Shown: one piece after another, positions 5,372 to 5,649 of the stretch
How positions within the stretch are numbered: the first letter of the stretch is position 1
Layout: each line of letters begins with the position of its first letter
Source: Rhodospirillaceae bacterium
Lineage (GTDB): Bacteria > Pseudomonadota > Alphaproteobacteria > SP197
NCBI GenBank assembly: GCA_018700655.1
Contig: JABIUG010000332.1
Coordinates: 1 to 5,649, forward strand
DNA: 5,649 nucleotides
Direction: 5' to 3'
Translations under genes and position numbers: made by a program
The notes under the pieces: generated by a model
Database searches by the model: none
Told to the model about the DNA's origin: nothing
Seen by the model: the letters and a program-made list of their open reading frames with translations, nothing else

Positions 5372-5649
5372 TCAGGCAATCCGGTACATCGGGTTCGGCA
5401 GAAGAATATCCCGCTCCGCATACCCGCCTGTGAGATCGCTCGGCTGATCTCCGACATTCAGAATGATGGTATAGCCGGCATCCTCGATCGCCTGTCGCTG
5501 GGGTGTCTTGTACTCGGCGGCTGAAGCGACATGCATCGCGTCGGGTTTCAGGATCACCGCCTGCCATGTGTCAAAGCCGGCTTGCCTGAGGTTGATCAAG
5601 GTTGCCTCCCGGGTCGCTTCGCGACGCGAGGAGAGGAGAGGAGAGGAAA
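5372..5649 (-). CDS. HAD-superfamily acid phosphatase (subfamily IIIB-like), C-terminal part, truncated by the window edge
   Basis: The minus-strand frame stays open to the right edge and stops at 5372-5374 (TGA), giving about 92 readable residues. SRREATREATLINLRQAGF fits the family's GRxExxRxxTxxNLxxxGF segment; AEYKTPQR carries the motif III lysine; NVGDQPSDL carries the motif IV aspartates; the end LLPNPMY is a typical terminus. Such proteins are phosphomonoesterases, often exported or lipid-anchored. The nucleophile DxDxT motif and any signal peptide would lie beyond the edge. A TTG at 5599 could be read as a start, but homology runs past it, so I treat the gene as partial. It converges on ycgN with 21 nt between the stops. 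The strand that should precede the GR motif is replaced by residues from a GAGGA repeat, so damage or an edge artefact is possible. Confidence 0.75.
   Translation of the reverse strand, partial: SSPLLSSRREATREATLINLRQAGFDTWQAVILKPDAMHVASAAEYKTPQRQAIEDAGYTIILNVGDQPSDLTGGYAERDILLPNPMYRIA
5628..5647. repeat. Tandem pentanucleotide repeat, four copies of GAGGA
   Basis: Four perfect copies of GAGGA sit 2 nt from the window edge and inside the phosphatase frame, where they read as Ser/Pro/Leu-rich sequence. Because the unit is not a multiple of three, a change in copy number would shift the frame. It could be a slippage-prone tract or an assembly artefact at a contig end. Confidence 0.6.

Noticed and set aside
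5365..5377. Possible bidirectional terminator between ycgN and the phosphatase gene (GCCT, T-rich loop, AGGC)
   Set aside because: The stem is only 4 bp with the T-run in the loop rather than after the stem; it would not be a convincing terminator.
5613..5625. Small inverted repeat GTCGC-TTC-GCGAC in the phosphatase frame
   Set aside because: A 5-bp stem within GC-rich coding sequence is expected by chance.

Overview
The window is high-GC DNA with short intergenic gaps and a run of same-strand catabolic-type genes. Protein style suggests a proteobacterium, most likely an alphaproteobacterium: an IS3-type transposase tail of a kind common in rhizobia and relatives, an ACS-type MFS carrier, and a YcgN protein close to the E. 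coli one. This is an inference from gene style; there is no rRNA or other phylogenetic marker.

Layout. Positions 1-131 hold the last 42 codons of an IS3-family transposase (OrfB, DDE integrase type) that runs in from outside the window. Its element probably ends near position 204. Positions 205-312 are a short leader with two adjacent hairpins at the presumed insertion-sequence junction. Next comes a tight plus-strand cluster: an amidohydrolase-2 family metal-dependent hydrolase or decarboxylase (313-1410), an NmrA-like NAD(P)-binding protein (1418-2266), a divergent glutamine-synthetase-fold ligase with a GTG start (2300-3613), an MFS transporter of the anion:cation symporter type (3651-4919), and a YcgN/UPF0260 cysteine-cluster protein (4916-5350) that overlaps the transporter by 4 nt. 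On the minus strand, converging on ycgN, is the C-terminal part of a HAD-superfamily acid phosphatase (5372-5649) cut by the right edge.

How the genes may work together. The first four genes look like one uptake-and-modification operon for a small organic acid, amine or amide. The transporter would import it, the glutamine-synthetase-like enzyme would ligate a carboxylate to an amine at the cost of ATP, the amidohydrolase would hydrolyse or decarboxylate an intermediate, and the NmrA-like protein would reduce or sense redox state. The substrate cannot be read from the sequence. Two points stand out. The ligase keeps the ATP/metal-site residues of glutamine synthetase but seems to lack the glutamate-binding and ammonium-site motifs. 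An amidohydrolase and a glutamine-synthetase-like protein in one operon also mirrors the domain fusion in fungal FluG and plant NodGS. ycgN is probably a passenger coupled translationally to the transporter.
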